Below are positions 35,085-47,495 of a stretch of DNA of 64,000 nt, one piece after another. Where the stretch lies: contig VYZI01000202.1 of the NCBI GenBank assembly GCA_013397695.1, forward strand, positions 315,869-379,868. Reading direction: 5' to 3'. Source of the stretch: Centropus unirufus (lineage: Eukaryota > Chordata > Aves > Cuculiformes > Centropidae). Position numbers and translations under genes: made by a program. The notes under the pieces were generated by a model, which saw only the letters and a list, made by a program, of their open reading frames with translations, was not told the DNA's origin and searched no databases. Numbering within the stretch: the first letter of the stretch is position 1; every line of letters starts with the position of its first letter.

Positions 35085-35499
35085 ACGCGTCCCACGCTTG
35101 ATGCAGTTTTCGAATTACAATTATCTGCTGTCGGTTATTTTTTTTCCACTTAACTGCCTGTCTTCATGTTTCATATTTACCCCGAGCTCCCTGACTGATC
35201 ACAGCTTTGGGATCGCACCGTTTGTCTCCTGTAGCTGCCCATTTCTTCTTGATTATCCAAGTTGATATAGTAAACCAATCAATAAGTCACTTTTGAGTTA
35301 CAGACTTAGATTCGGTACAATTAGATTGCGAGAGTGCTTGACCCTGCGAGATCACCTGGTTTATTTCTTTACTGCTCAAACACCATTTCTTTAAAGAAAA
35401 CTGTAATATCTTTTAAATCATTTTTCTTTCTTTCCTTTCTTTTTTTTCATGCAGAAAAGAAGAGATTGAGGACCTTCTTTATTTTTACTTGGTAGAACG

Positions 35500-35800
35500 A
35501 AGGCGGGGAACTGATGCACGCAGCAATCTGCTAAAGCTGTTTTTGGGGCTAGGCGCAGATCCTCCTGATAGCTGGGAGAAGATACTCTCCGTGAAACCCA
35601 TCCCTGCTCCTCGAGAGCCGCGGCTGGGCTGTACTTTTCCCGGTGCCCGCAGCAGCCGCCGCACTCCCCCACGCGTGGTGCCGCGCCGGAGCCCCCGCGT
35701 GTGGCGGCTGCCGCCCTTAGGCAGCCGTGCCGACTGGGAGCTCACTGCTGCCAAACCCACGGGGCTCCCCGCAGGAATCTGGAGGGAGAGCTAAAACCCT
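35500..35800. promoter_or_regulatory. CpG-rich patch upstream of MSX2
   Basis: The last GC-rich block before the sequence turns to AT-rich intergenic DNA, about 6.5 kb upstream of MSX2. No gene recognised. Confidence 0.5.
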
Positions 35801-37974
35801 CAGCCCAAATGTGCTTCTAAACCCAGCGCCGTCCAGCTCATTCCCGGCTCTTTCTCATCCAGGGCGCGGGATGTGAGTGGGGTGGGCAGCGAGCGCGGAG
35901 TGAGCACATTCCACTCCGGATTCCAGCGGGCCCTCCAAGGTTACAGGGATTTTTTTTTCCCCTTTCCTTTATTTAATTACATTCTGAGTTCTTTCACGGG
36001 GTTTGCAATTACTCTGATTGCATTTCGAGATGATATTAGCGCTGCAGAGAATGCCATCAGGGTCCTGGCAATGTTACACAGGGGTAGGAAATTTATTTGG
36101 ATGCTCCTAATTCCTCCGTAGGTTGTGTCGGCTCCAAGTCTTTAAGAAGGGCAACAATTTTTATTTGTGTACATATACATATTTGCATGGAAATCTGTAA
36201 TAAGCAAAACAATCATGCTTTAGAACATAACAGATGCTGGAAGGATGTTCATTTAACAAATAATGAAATTAAATCCATGCAACAATTTTTTACAGCTTTT
36301 TTTTTGCGGTGTCTCAGAAATAAGAGACGAGAAGAATCACAAATTCATCCAGTTTGTAGTCCTGCAATCCCTGTTAGAGTAGCTTTCCCTCTTACTATGC
36401 ATGTATTGCTGCTCATGCAAGGTAGTGAGAAATATTCCACACTGTCTTGTTTTCATGATTTCCCCCTGGAAAATAACTCTCCAATGTAAGCACTATCTTT
36501 GCCTATGCGCTCACAAAATACATTTTAAACAACTTCATTTATAGCCTCTAAGGTAAAAAACAACACTCTGCAACTAAAAAATCTTTAAATCTAACTCAAG
36601 GCAGCTGCTTGCAGAGATTGTGGGAGTCAGCACTTTCAGAGAGGTTTTGCCATCCAGGACACTCTACTCTGTTACATGGGTTTTTGATTCATGTAACAGA
36701 TGACTAACTCAGGTTTTCTGTGCTTTTTATAAGAACTCTGCATTTTCTTCTGACTGCACAATCCCAATTTGTTCTGTTGGAAATTTCCTCGGATAGTAGC
36801 TCCCTGCAAGTCCTCATTTGCAAAAAACTGTTACTTTATGGTCAAATCAAATTGTTTTTTCAACACCCCACCCCCAAGTGGTGCTAACAAGACTGCTGTG
36901 CTCAGAGATCCTCTCGGTATTTAAGGATTTGGTTTATAGCTGGACCCTGATCCCATCAGTGGCTTGGCACTGGTCAGCTTCCACAATTGTGCTACTTAAC
37001 AATGTGATCCAAAATATTTCAGGATGTAGGCAATCAGCTCAATCTCAATTTCCTGAGCAGCAGTGACAATTGTGAAGAAACGTGGGAAACAGAGATTTGT
37101 ACCATGCAAAAACATTTTTGCAATGTCAGGGTGTTTGGCCGTGATAATGGTGAGCTCTGGATATTTAAGGTTCAGCTAATAGAGTTTTATTTCATTTGAT
37201 TTACTCCAGATGGATCTCAGCCACAACACGGAGACTTAGACAGCAACCAGAGCTCCAGTATGCAGGAGTATCTAAGTAATGAATTTTCATTTGGCCCACA
37301 ACAGATAACAGTCTGGGCAACACTTGGATCTGTAGCAGTTTGGATTCCAGAGCCTCCCACTGCACAGGAGGAGGAGGAGAGGGCAGGGAAGGGGGCTGCT
37401 GCTCTTTACAACACAGTGAAAGCCAGGTCCAAGTGCACCAAGAAAGTCATCTTAAAATTATGTTAACAGTTTTCTACAGTGCAGAGGGATAAATCTCAAA
37501 GTAATAGCAATCAGAGTAGCTTAGTCAGCCTCGGTCTGCAATCATAATGTTGGCTTTGCTTCTCCATCATTATCGGTGTAGGTCCAACAAAGCCAACTTC
37601 GTTATGACCTAACTCCACTTCAATTACAACTGGCCTAATCAGCCCAAGGTCTAATATGTTAACAAAGGCTTTGCATGTTCCAAAATTCCCACCAGAACTA
37701 CTGGAGCATGACCAGTACCAGCTGAATTTACAACACATCTCTATGCTAGTGCAGACAACAACAGAAAGATGAAGTACCCTTTGTCTGTTTTGCACTTCCA
37801 TTCATGCTTTAAATCATACTTTTTTTTTCCCTGTGTATAAATACATCATTCACAAGTATAAATTCTTAGTTTGTTCAAAAAGATTTTAATTTCTTTGGTC
37901 ATGTTTCAAATAGGTCAAGATTAAATGTATTCATGATTATGGAAAAAGAGGGAAAATGCCCTGCCATGAGCACC
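35801..37974. other. Intergenic, no gene recognised
   Basis: AT-rich sequence with open frames of at most 130 codons and no domain. Nothing distinctive beyond short T-runs. Confidence 0.65.
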
Positions 37975-38215
37975 TACCAGTTAGTAATAAAGGAGAAACT
38001 GGCAGGAAACCTTGAAGGTAATTGCTAATGGTCCGATTAGAGTTATTATCGGTGTGGTGGAATTTGAAGAGGGTAATGCAAAAGGTAGATTATACTCAAT
38101 AAATATGAAAGTCACTGATGCCTTCTGGGAAACTCTGGAAGCTTTTCTCCATAGCAATTATTTATCGCAAGTGCAACATTATTGTTAGTGATTATCCCTT
38201 TGCTTTTCTTTGCTA
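37975..38215. promoter_or_regulatory. Candidate distal enhancer (CNE-like)
   Basis: A block about 9 kb upstream of MSX2 with GGTAATTGCTAATGG, CGATTAGAGTTATTATCGG, GGTGTGG (T-box-like), AGCAATTATTTATCGC and ACATTATTGTTAGTGATTAT. Dense homeodomain-like motifs and no open frame. Confidence 0.4.
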
Positions 38216-41200
38216 CAAAAACGGCTAGCATGTAAAATCAGATTTGGGGATGGATGTGTGTATTTTCCTTCTGCAGATCAGTTTGCAGCAAAATGCAAAG
38301 TGTTTTCTTTCAAGGTAGTGAATGCCAAGAAAAGCAGCTTCTGCAGGCTACAAACAGCACAGAGCAATTCATAGGTGTCCTCGATTTACCTTCACCATTC
38401 CCACTGGTGCTTGGATTCAAATGCAGAATATCACTGCAGGAATAGCTTGTGGTGCAGGGTCAAAGGGTCCTAAAAAAAATCAATGGACCCATTCTTGTTT
38501 TTTGCATAGGAAGAAAAGCAGGTTAGAATAAGGTTGTAAATGCCCATATTTAATAATGCTTATATAAAGCAGTGTTTGCTGCCCCTTCCCTCATATTATT
38601 GCTGGTGACCCCAGGAGGCTGTTAGAAATAGTCTGTGTCTGGCACATGTTCTGCTCTGACCATCATTGACCCCAGTATGATCCTGTATGCAGAGGTGTCC
38701 TGTGGATTTACAGCTGACTTTCCTCAGCCTGGCTACATGCCTGCAGGATGGGCAAGGGAGAAGGAGGAATAGGATGGCTTGAGCAGCAGCATCCACACAT
38801 GGAAGAAGGGCAGTTTCACCCTCTCTTCCTAGTGGTCAGGGTCTCTTCCAAACCGCCCATGGCCAGGGACAGGCTGTCTCTCCGCTCACCTCTGTTGCCC
38901 CCACATTGGCTTTAAACACTGCCTCCAGCCCTGGACTTGATTCAGCAGGTGCTGGAGCATTGCCCAGGTGCAGGAAGAGAGGCTGTGAGTTTCCATCTCA
39001 CTTCTTTGGTGTCTTCTCCCCTGCTCCCAAGAGAATCACCTGCACAGTTTGCCTCATCCTGTCCTTGTTACAGCCTGGTTTTCGTAGCCTGTGCTAGGAT
39101 GTCCTAACTTTCACTGAAGGCCTAGCTTCACAATATAGAGAAGAGAAAGGTTGCTTCCTAATCTTCAGACTCAATTCTACTTCTTTTCTCTCTGAGTTTT
39201 TCTTCAGCCTCCTCTTACTTAGCACATGAGTGGTGTAGGTTGTCCATTGTTGGAAGCAGAGGGATGACACTAGCACAGAATCTACGGAGATGAGGGAAGA
39301 ACAGAATTTGCTAAACATCACAGAGTATGTGTCTCCTTCAGGAAAGCAAATAAACTCTTCTTTCCTCTATGTTTTTTTTTTTTTTAGGTAAAGGTTTACA
39401 ACAACGACATAAAAATGGAGGAGAAACATGAGATCATCCAGCGCTGGTTTTGAGAGAAGTAGACGCTCCTTCATGTGTGTATTCTCCTGCTAGCTCTGTG
39501 CAATCTTTAGGGAGAAGTATAAATACTGAGTAATTTTCTTAACTGCCTTTTCTATGGGCTTGTTCGGGCCAAATTTGGATTTTGTAAAACAAACAAACAT
39601 CATCTTTCTTTTTTGAAATCAAGAATGTAAGAAAGTATAAACAAGGGGATATTAAGTTTTCCAATTAAAAGAATTATCTTATATAATTAAAGTCCCCACT
39701 ACCACCTCCCAAATTCTGGGCGTGCCATGCCAGGAATGAAAAAAATATACATGCAAATGACAGTAACTTTTTCAATTCCACAATCCAAGAAAAATAATCA
39801 GAAAATGAGGAAAAAATGATGATTGAAATTTAATTTTCTTGAATGCAGGTGTTAGTGTAAGACAAAGTGTTTATAGTTTTTAGGCTGTTGCTGTTCCACT
39901 GAAGTTTCTGGACTGGTAATACGGAGATCTGAATGAATCTGATAACCAGTTAACTGGGAAAAAACATAATGGTGTTCAAAAGGGAGCATTAGAAACTGAT
40001 AGCAGCTTTTTCAGCCCTAAAATTTACTCTGGTTATTCAGAATAATGTGTTTAGGATTCCTTGAAAATGATTTGCTGCTCTATGAAAATATTAATTTTAT
40101 TATCTATGTTCAAGACAGCCGATGAGTTAAAAGATGGATAATGCCAATGTTTCTTTGGTTACCTCCAAACAAACTCTCTTAATGTTCTCCAAACTATATC
40201 TCCATCAAACAATAACATACAAACCCTTGAGGTCTGATCACAAACTTTTTTTTGAAGTGTGTATGTGTACATCTTTCTCCACACATGTATTTTTAGCAGC
40301 TGCAGAGAAGGGAATCTCTGCTGCTGACATTTCAAATCATCCCTAAAATTATACTGTCTTAAATTAAAATCTGGTTAATACAAATACAAGAGCATAAAAA
40401 GACCATTGTCCAACCTTATTTTTATAAATCAGTGGTTGAAACAGAAACTAAGCTGTGGAGCCCTGACTTACAGTTGATTGAATGACTTTTTAATCACATT
40501 TCCCACATCCAAAGCTTGATACGTCTCAGCTGTAATTTGCATTTTAAGTCAAAGGAAATGCAATATCCAGTCAAATATACATTTCAGTTGAACTCGGTTG
40601 ATTCACTCTTGCCACTTGTAAGTGCTTTGAGCCTGCAGAATTCTCCACAGAGTTTGCAGGAGTGGTATTTAAATTGCATCGTATGTGGCAAATTGCTTGG
40701 TGCAATTTCAGCAATATTATCCTAAAGGGAAAAGAAAGGTCTGTCACTTAAATCTGGGCTGACTCCTTGGTACAACATCATAATTGGTAACTTTGCTTTC
40801 ATCCTCCTCTCATTTGTTTTGTCATGTTTGACAACGTACACATTTGAAAATTAATGGGTTAATAACCTGCATAATGGCTTTATACAAAATGCCAACAAGA
40901 TCTTCCTGGATTCTCTTTGCAAGTTCGAATAAGCATTTTCATTTGCAATGCTGGGAGAGCACTGAATGAGGTAGGCTAGTTTCAGGGAGAAGAGCTACTT
41001 CTTTTTTTCTCTAATTCTGGAAATGCTGAAAACCAGTTTTCATTTTGGATTTTGCATTTCTTTTAACATCAAAATCAGTCAGTATCATGTACCTATTCAC
41101 TTCTTTGAGTCTGCTGTTCTTGAAAAATATATTTTTTGAATCACTTCATTTTTAGAGATGGATTCAAACGCACAATTTAATATGCACTATTCTACTTTTT

Positions 41201-44200
41201 TTAAAAGTTTCAAATATATTTCTATCAAAAAATGAGAGTAAATAATCAAAAAAGTTTAGGAACAAAACTAACAAAAAACACCTGGATATTTTGATACTGG
41301 GGAAAGGGTCAATATTTTATCAAATATTTCATTTTCAAAACTGCTAAGTAGCTCAGTGCAGCTTTTTTACAGAATCTGTAACACCTTGTGCTGATTGACA
41401 GGGCAAAAGCTTCTGGAAACATCTATTTGTAGCTCTTCAGGCTTGGTAGCTTATCACAACCATTTGAATAATCACTCTTATACAAATACAGCAGTAATAT
41501 GATACCCGGCCTTACACCCTCAAGCCATAAAGTAAACTTGTTTTTCCATGAAGCAATTAGAAGGGTACATTTAGACATATCCTTAAAATAAACAGCAGAA
41601 ACATATCTGAAAACATTATTTAATGTTGTAACTTGTGGGTTAGAATGACAGTTTACAGGTAGTGAAATACCAGAGAAAATACTGATCAAGACAGCAGGGA
41701 ACATACAAGGGAAAGTCAGGGTCATGATCAGGTGGATGGGGGCATGTCTATTCTAACCCTGATTCTGCATGAAGATTCGCTTTCTCTGGTTTACAACCCA
41801 GGAGGGGGGGAAGTGTCAGAACACAGGAAAACTCAATATCTACCAAGCTTCAGCTTCTGACACTTTTTTTTTTTTCTGTGTCATCTTGAACTATTATTCC
41901 TGTTAATTAATTCATTAATATGAAAAAAATCATGATGCCATGTGTCTATTATAAAGGTATCCACAACATGATCTTATACTGTTTAATTCTGATTTTTGCC
42001 TAATTTACACCAGGAATCCATTGCTGCCCTTACGGCCACCCTAAGCCTCCACTCCAAGCACCAGGAGTCCCTGAAAGTAGAAATGGCATCACCTGGGCCT
42101 TGTGGCTGGGTCATTCCTGCTTTGCAAGTCCTGACTGCTTCCGGGTGTCACCTCAGCCAGCAGCTTGTGCTGATAATGAAACCCATCCTAGACACATCTG
42201 GAGTTAAGGAAGTACAAGCCACTCGTGTTTTTCCTATGGTCTAGTCACCAGAAGGGCTGTGCAGTGGTCAGTGTCTTCTCCAGGTGGTATCAGGTGTCCC
42301 TGTTGTAGACCTGGGGACTGGGCGTAAAAACCCTGATTCCAACCTGAGCACAGGAACAAGAATAAATCACTGCTGCAGACATAGATTGCCCAGGGTCTGC
42401 AAACCTCAAGGCACAGCCCTTTCTGACTATATCAGCATCTCCCACTCCTGCTCCTTCCATCCACTTGGTGAAGGTCAAGTTTGCTGTTCAAAGAAAGCAA
42501 AGGGGGTAAAATCTGCTTTGATATGTAAAGATAAACTTCAAAAAGGAGAAGAATCTCAGCTCATTTATCACACCTCCCTAGCCAGTGATGCAGCATTTCC
42601 ATCCCCTTAAACCACTGGGTTTTTTTTGCTTGCTTATGTCTTTTTTTCAAGAGTTTTCAGATGCCAGTGTAACCACAGTTTTCCTGTCAGAACTGCTGCA
42701 CTGGAACATCTTTCAGTGGATCCAGTGTACTCTGTAGTTTCTGGAGTTTATAACACAGTCATAAAAAATTGCTCAAGGCTGAATCTTGGCATATTAAGTG
42801 TCATCACAGAGGTAATTGCTTTTCTTTAAACACCTAGGGAAAAAAAAAACAGCAACCAACCAGCAACTGAAGTTGCCAAAAGGCTATCATGTCCAAACAC
42901 CTACACTTCCACAGAAGGTTTTCTTGGCTTTTATTCTAGTCGTTCTTTGCATTTTATTTTCCTCTGAGCTGCTTGTGCAATTGAATGGAAGCATCAGAAA
43001 ACAAGAGAGGTTATTAACCCACAAAAATGTGTCCAGTTAACAAAATGGTAGGAAACACAATGTCTAGAACAACATGTCCTTATTACACCCTTTTCTAACA
43101 CAACAGTATCTCGGCTATTAAAGGAGTGAGTAAAGCATGGGACTGAGGTTTGAATATGGCTCCTTCATTAATCCAATGTCAGCTCTGACAACAGGAATAC
43201 TCTAATATATTTGTTTAGTCCTTCAGATTTAGATACTTGTTAGTAAATTCAGATTTACACAGAATACGTTCTGAAATAAAACAAGAATGTGAGGATGCTG
43301 GATTTTTAGAAGTAGTTAGTTGTCTCTCTCTCATAGAAATCTGCAAAAATTAGAGGGTGATTAATGCTGAAAAACTGCTCAGGGTTCCTAATTTAGAAAA
43401 AGCTTTCTCTAGCAGTGTCAGCTGGTCTGAGGGATCCTGACTTTCAATTTGCAAACAGTACAAAGTTCCATTCTAAGTGTTGCTTTGGCTCTTTGGATAT
43501 TTAGAAATTAGAGGATTATGAATGAACAAAACACCATAAACAAAAAAAAAAACCCAAAACCAACCTGAGAAATGAAATATTAAATAAGTAGTAACCAAGC
43601 CAAACATTTTTCTAACATATATTTCTGGTGTAAATGTCACCATTTCTGATAGTCTTTTGGTTATGGTTTTAGTCTTTTTTTTTTTTTTTTTCAGGAATCA
43701 GCCAGTCATTTCACAAACTGTTGTGAAGAGTTTTTAGCAGCCGAATGACCTCACTGTACTCTCTGCAGCCTGCATTAATCTGTCATGTTCTGGTTAATTT
43801 TGCATGGCTGTCACTTTTCAAGTATGTTTGGAGAATGCTACTGTGTAGCTAATCTTGCATTTAGTAATATCCCTAAGCTGGCCCTGTTTCTCCCATCAAG
43901 CTGAAGCTATGGATGGCTCAGTTGAGCCATAACACTGCAATAACTGAGAGCGTGGTACAGTATTTCATCCTGTTGTACTGATAGATAAACTGTTGTCTTT
44001 AATTAATATTTTTTGTATGTAAGAGTTCCTGAGTTGAGTGATATGCTGATAAGAAATTATGTGTATCATTGCCCATAGCTTTTAGGCTGCAATTTTGAAA
44101 TTTGGGTGCTATATGCAAAGAGGCGCACGAAAGCTGTCATCTCCAAGCCTAGTAAGGGGTTCAGAGCACCTTGCTCGTGATACTGGTGGCTCTCATTTTT

Positions 44201-45221
44201 TCCTAGAGCCTCCTACAAGTGTAAGAGCTCCCTTTAGAGACCTTTGAATTCAGCCTGGCCCTCTCTAGCATTGCTCTTGCCATATTCACCATGGTTGTTT
44301 GTCTTTTCCAGTCCTTAAGAGTTGGAGTCGTGGCTCAGGAATGAACACCACATCAAAAAGGTGCACATGAAACCAATACAGTTCTCTCCAAGAATGCTGC
44401 ACGCTTGAATACAACCCTCAACAGTCATACCAATTAACATGCATATTCCAGCATTTCCCATAACTAAGTAAGAACGTCTTAGTCTGTCAGCACTTCGGGA
44501 AATTTCATCACTTCACTGTCCACTTCTTTCTGCAACTCATTAAAAACCCCTACACATTAAATCTCACTGCTCTGCAGCTCTGACATGAGAACAATCCTTG
44601 GGTTTGTCTTACTTTTGCTCTGGGGGTTACAGTGTACGAACTGCTACTTGGCAGTTTTCAGGCAAGAAGACACTTTCTCCCCTGTCCTAAAACGGTGAAT
44701 TATGTTTTGTAGATATCTGTTACGGAGAAGCCTTATATGAAATCTTCTGAAAAGCCACCAGATACCTCTCTGGCCCCCAAATAAAATGCTTTCCATCCAA
44801 ATACATTTGTTTACCATGACCTACATTTTAATTTCTCATGAAGAAATATTTGCAGTTAATACACCCATCTGGCCAGGTACCAAGATTACACCATGACGAA
44901 GCTATGTCCATGGTTCAGATAAATCTGTTGTACAGAGAGTGGAGCCAGGGTATTTACTCCAGCAGCACGGTGCAGAGGACAGGAAAGCTCTGCAGATGAC
45001 AGCTCAGGAGCTGCAAAAGAGAAGTCTCTGAGGAGAACTTTGATGGAGGGCCAGAGACAACCAAGAAACCCTACTGTGTTTCAGGAAACAATCAAGGATT
45101 TCATGATAGGCCGTGCATTCATAAGCAGGTAGGTAGGTGGAAAGGAAAGGCAATTTTGTGGTTAATGCTGTGTACTCTCCCACAGGAAACATGGGTGAAT
45201 TTTTAAGCCCTGGACATTGTT
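38216..45221. other. Intergenic, no gene recognised
   Basis: AT-rich desert with homopolymer T tracts (about 43677-43691), an A-run (43540s), a possible CR1 scrap at 38.9 kb and a TTAATTAATTCATTAA homeodomain-like cluster at 41903-41918, which includes TAATTCATTA (41908-41917). Confidence 0.65.
38860..38940 (-). mobile_element. Possible degraded CR1 fragment
   Basis: GGCCAGGGACAG and, 35 bp later, TTGGCTTTAAACACTGCCTC then CAGCCCTGG resemble a CR1 3' UTR segment (GGCCTTGAACACTGCCTCCA then GGGATGG) in reverse orientation. The segment between them does not align by eye. Confidence 0.3.
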
Positions 45222-45418
45222 CCTTGCTTTAAGTCCTGTAACCTCTCTGGGCCTGGGGTTGCCATGTATGAAAGGGGAACAATTGTATTTTCTTCTTCTA
45301 CTCTTTGTCTCCCGATCTCTGGCCTGTTTGTTTTAGCTATTATATGTTTGTACAGTGCTTAGCACAATGAGATCCTGTTCTTGTTCAAGACCTCAGAGAA
45401 CTCTATTACACAAAGGTC
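45222..45418 (+). mobile_element. Old MIR/CORE-SINE-like relic
   Basis: The order of motifs matches the 3' half of amniote MIR/CORE-type SINEs: CTGTAACCTCTCTGGGCCT, a degraded CATCTGTAAAATGGGG-like part, then TGTTTGTACAGTGCTTAGCACAATGAG and ATCCTG. Identified from memory of the family. Boundaries and subfamily are uncertain. Confidence 0.55.
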
Positions 45419-45869
45419 AGGTTAACGAGAGAGATAATAAACCTCACTAAAAAAAAAAGAAAAAAGAATTCTTGTAATTTTCCTTGGAATTTCAGTAATG
45501 ACCAGGTCTGAGTGACTAAACCCCAGGTGACTCACAGAGCAAGGAAAACATGCAGCAAGTTTTTCACACCTGGCCTGCAAACACGTTTTGTTTTGTTTTG
45601 TTTTTTTTTTAATAGCAGTAGCAACCCTCTTTCCAAAGATGAGAAGTCCCCCGCATTCTGAAAGAGGAAAAGAAAAAGGCACTCTCTTGAATGTAACCTG
45701 ACACTTCCAATTCTTGGCATGAAGCTTTTCTTCTTTTGGGGGTTATTTGACATTCTGCTAGCGCTTCTGAGATGAATAATACAAGATAAGTGTTCTCACC
45801 TCACGACACAAAAGTCAATGTTGCACCCTAGTAAAACATGACGTTTCTTGCAGGGACGAGTCTCCCACC

Positions 45870-46110
45870 TTACTGCATGGTTTGGAATTGGCCAGCCGTT
45901 GAGATCCCCCTCCGGCAGGTTTTCTCATCCTTTGTTGGGAGCAAGTTTTGACAACAGCAATGCTAATTGATTAAACGTTCTAATCAGAGATTACAGGTAA
46001 AAGAGAGATAACATTTCTATTGCATTGTGTCTTTGAGAACATTAGCCTGTAAGGATCTAGCCACTTTGGCGGTGGAACTATATCCAGCTATATTAATCGA
46101 CCCTCCATCC
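45870..46110. promoter_or_regulatory. Candidate distal enhancer with P2-type homeodomain dimer site
   Basis: Contains TAATTGATTA (45964-45973), a TAAT-N2-ATTA palindromic site bound by paired-type homeodomain dimers, followed by TCTAATCAGAGATTAC. Surrounding sequence is non-repetitive and CNE-like, 17 kb upstream of MSX2. Confidence 0.4.
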
Positions 46111-46610
46111 CTCCCTTTTTTTTTGTAGTGAATCCCCGAGGTCAGGTATTTAAAAAGCTCATTCGGTATTTACGATATGTCTCTCACTAGGATTCAGGTG
46201 GGAGGAAGTCTCTTTAAAAGAGCTTTTGCAACTTTTATTTTCCTTTTCCTTTTGCAATTTTTACATTTAAAGCCAGCTGGCATTCACAGGCGATGTTCAG
46301 AAGCAGAAATACTCTCACTGAAGAAAATTACACAGGTTAAGGAATGGCTAAGATATTGGTGGTGAAAGGGGCTGTAGCTGGAGGTGGCATGTTCAGGATT
46401 ATTTACCTTATGTTTGTACAGACTGGCAGAAAGCAGAAGTGAAGTGAAAAAATCATCCTGCACTGAGACAGAACGTTCTTAAAAATCTGTGGCATTTAAT
46501 TTGGCTATTTATTTCTATAAAACCTTTCAAGGGCTATAAAAACAGGTGTATTATAGACCTCCACAGTATTTTTAATACGGATAGGTGTTTTTTCAGATTG
46601 AATTAAAAGG

Positions 46611-46770
46611 TGCACTGGGGTAGCGCACAGGCTCTGGAACTCTTGCCATCTCAACCCGCCACTGAAACCGATTTCTTGTGGGCCTTGGAGATGTCACTTC
46701 TATTTCTTGAGTATTATCTTTAATAGGGAGAATTACATTTACTAATGGGGTGATCTAAAGTCTGAAATTT
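46611..46770 (+). mobile_element. Possible MIR-like SINE relic
   Basis: ACAGGCTCTGGAACTC, then CCGCCACTGA, then GTGGGCCTTGGAGATGTCACTT follow the order of MIR landmarks (GGCTCTGGA, GCCACT, GTGACCTTGGGCAAGTCACTT). The match is divergent, so the call is tentative. Confidence 0.45.
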
Positions 46771-47428
46771 GTTTTCTTTGGTCATTTATAGACTATTTTG
46801 GTGTTACTGATATTTTTTTAGATTTCAAGGGAAATTTTTTGCAGAAAGGTTCCAAATCACATTTCTTTACAGTGCTCTTAAAGAGTCAACGAGCTGATCT
46901 CTCCCTGCACTATCTCTAATAAAAAAATAAACAAAAAATCCCCCCCAAACAACTGTGATAGTATTTTTTATGCGTAAAGACCATGAGGATTTTGCGTTTC
47001 TATTAGTCTGTTGAAGGATAATGCCAAGTTCATCTTAGATACACAGTTCAGTGTAACCACTAGAAGTGCAGTTTGCAGACAGTACTGGTTTCCTCCTCTC
47101 CTCTGAATTATTTATATTTTAATTTCATAATAAAGTGTTTGAATGAAGTGGGACTTTTGTAGGATTTTATTAATATAATTAGATGCTCAGTAGTGGTTGA
47201 TAATCAGATTGGGTTTTAGATACTGATACTGCTAGTCATATAATACTGTAATTTTTGTAATCTAACCCAGCTGTCAGTTTTTCCTGCTCTTAAAAAAGGG
47301 CCAAGATTAGATGATAGAAGAAAATCTTGTAGTCAAAGTATGTTAGCAGGAAAACTTTTCAGGAATGTAAGAAGGCAGAAGATAACAGAAACATAAAAAC
47401 ATGCCTGTGAATAGGAAGGCTAATATTC

Positions 47429-47495
47429 AGGGCCAGATTTTGATTTTTATGAGACTAGTGTAAATCTAGAGTAGCTCCACAGACCTCAGTTCAGA
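47429..47495. repeat. Old amniote interspersed repeat fragment
   Basis: AGGGCCAGATTTTGAT is followed by CTAGTGTAAATCTAGAGTAG and CTCCAC. This resembles a common reptile/amniote repeat with GGGCCAGATTCTGAT and GTGTAAATCCAGAGTAACTCCA. The family name is not known to me with confidence. Confidence 0.45.

Noticed and set aside
41996..42040. Possible further copy of the GTGTAAATCC-type amniote repeat
   Set aside because: Only a short, gapped resemblance (AATTCTGAT then TTTACACC); too weak to call.
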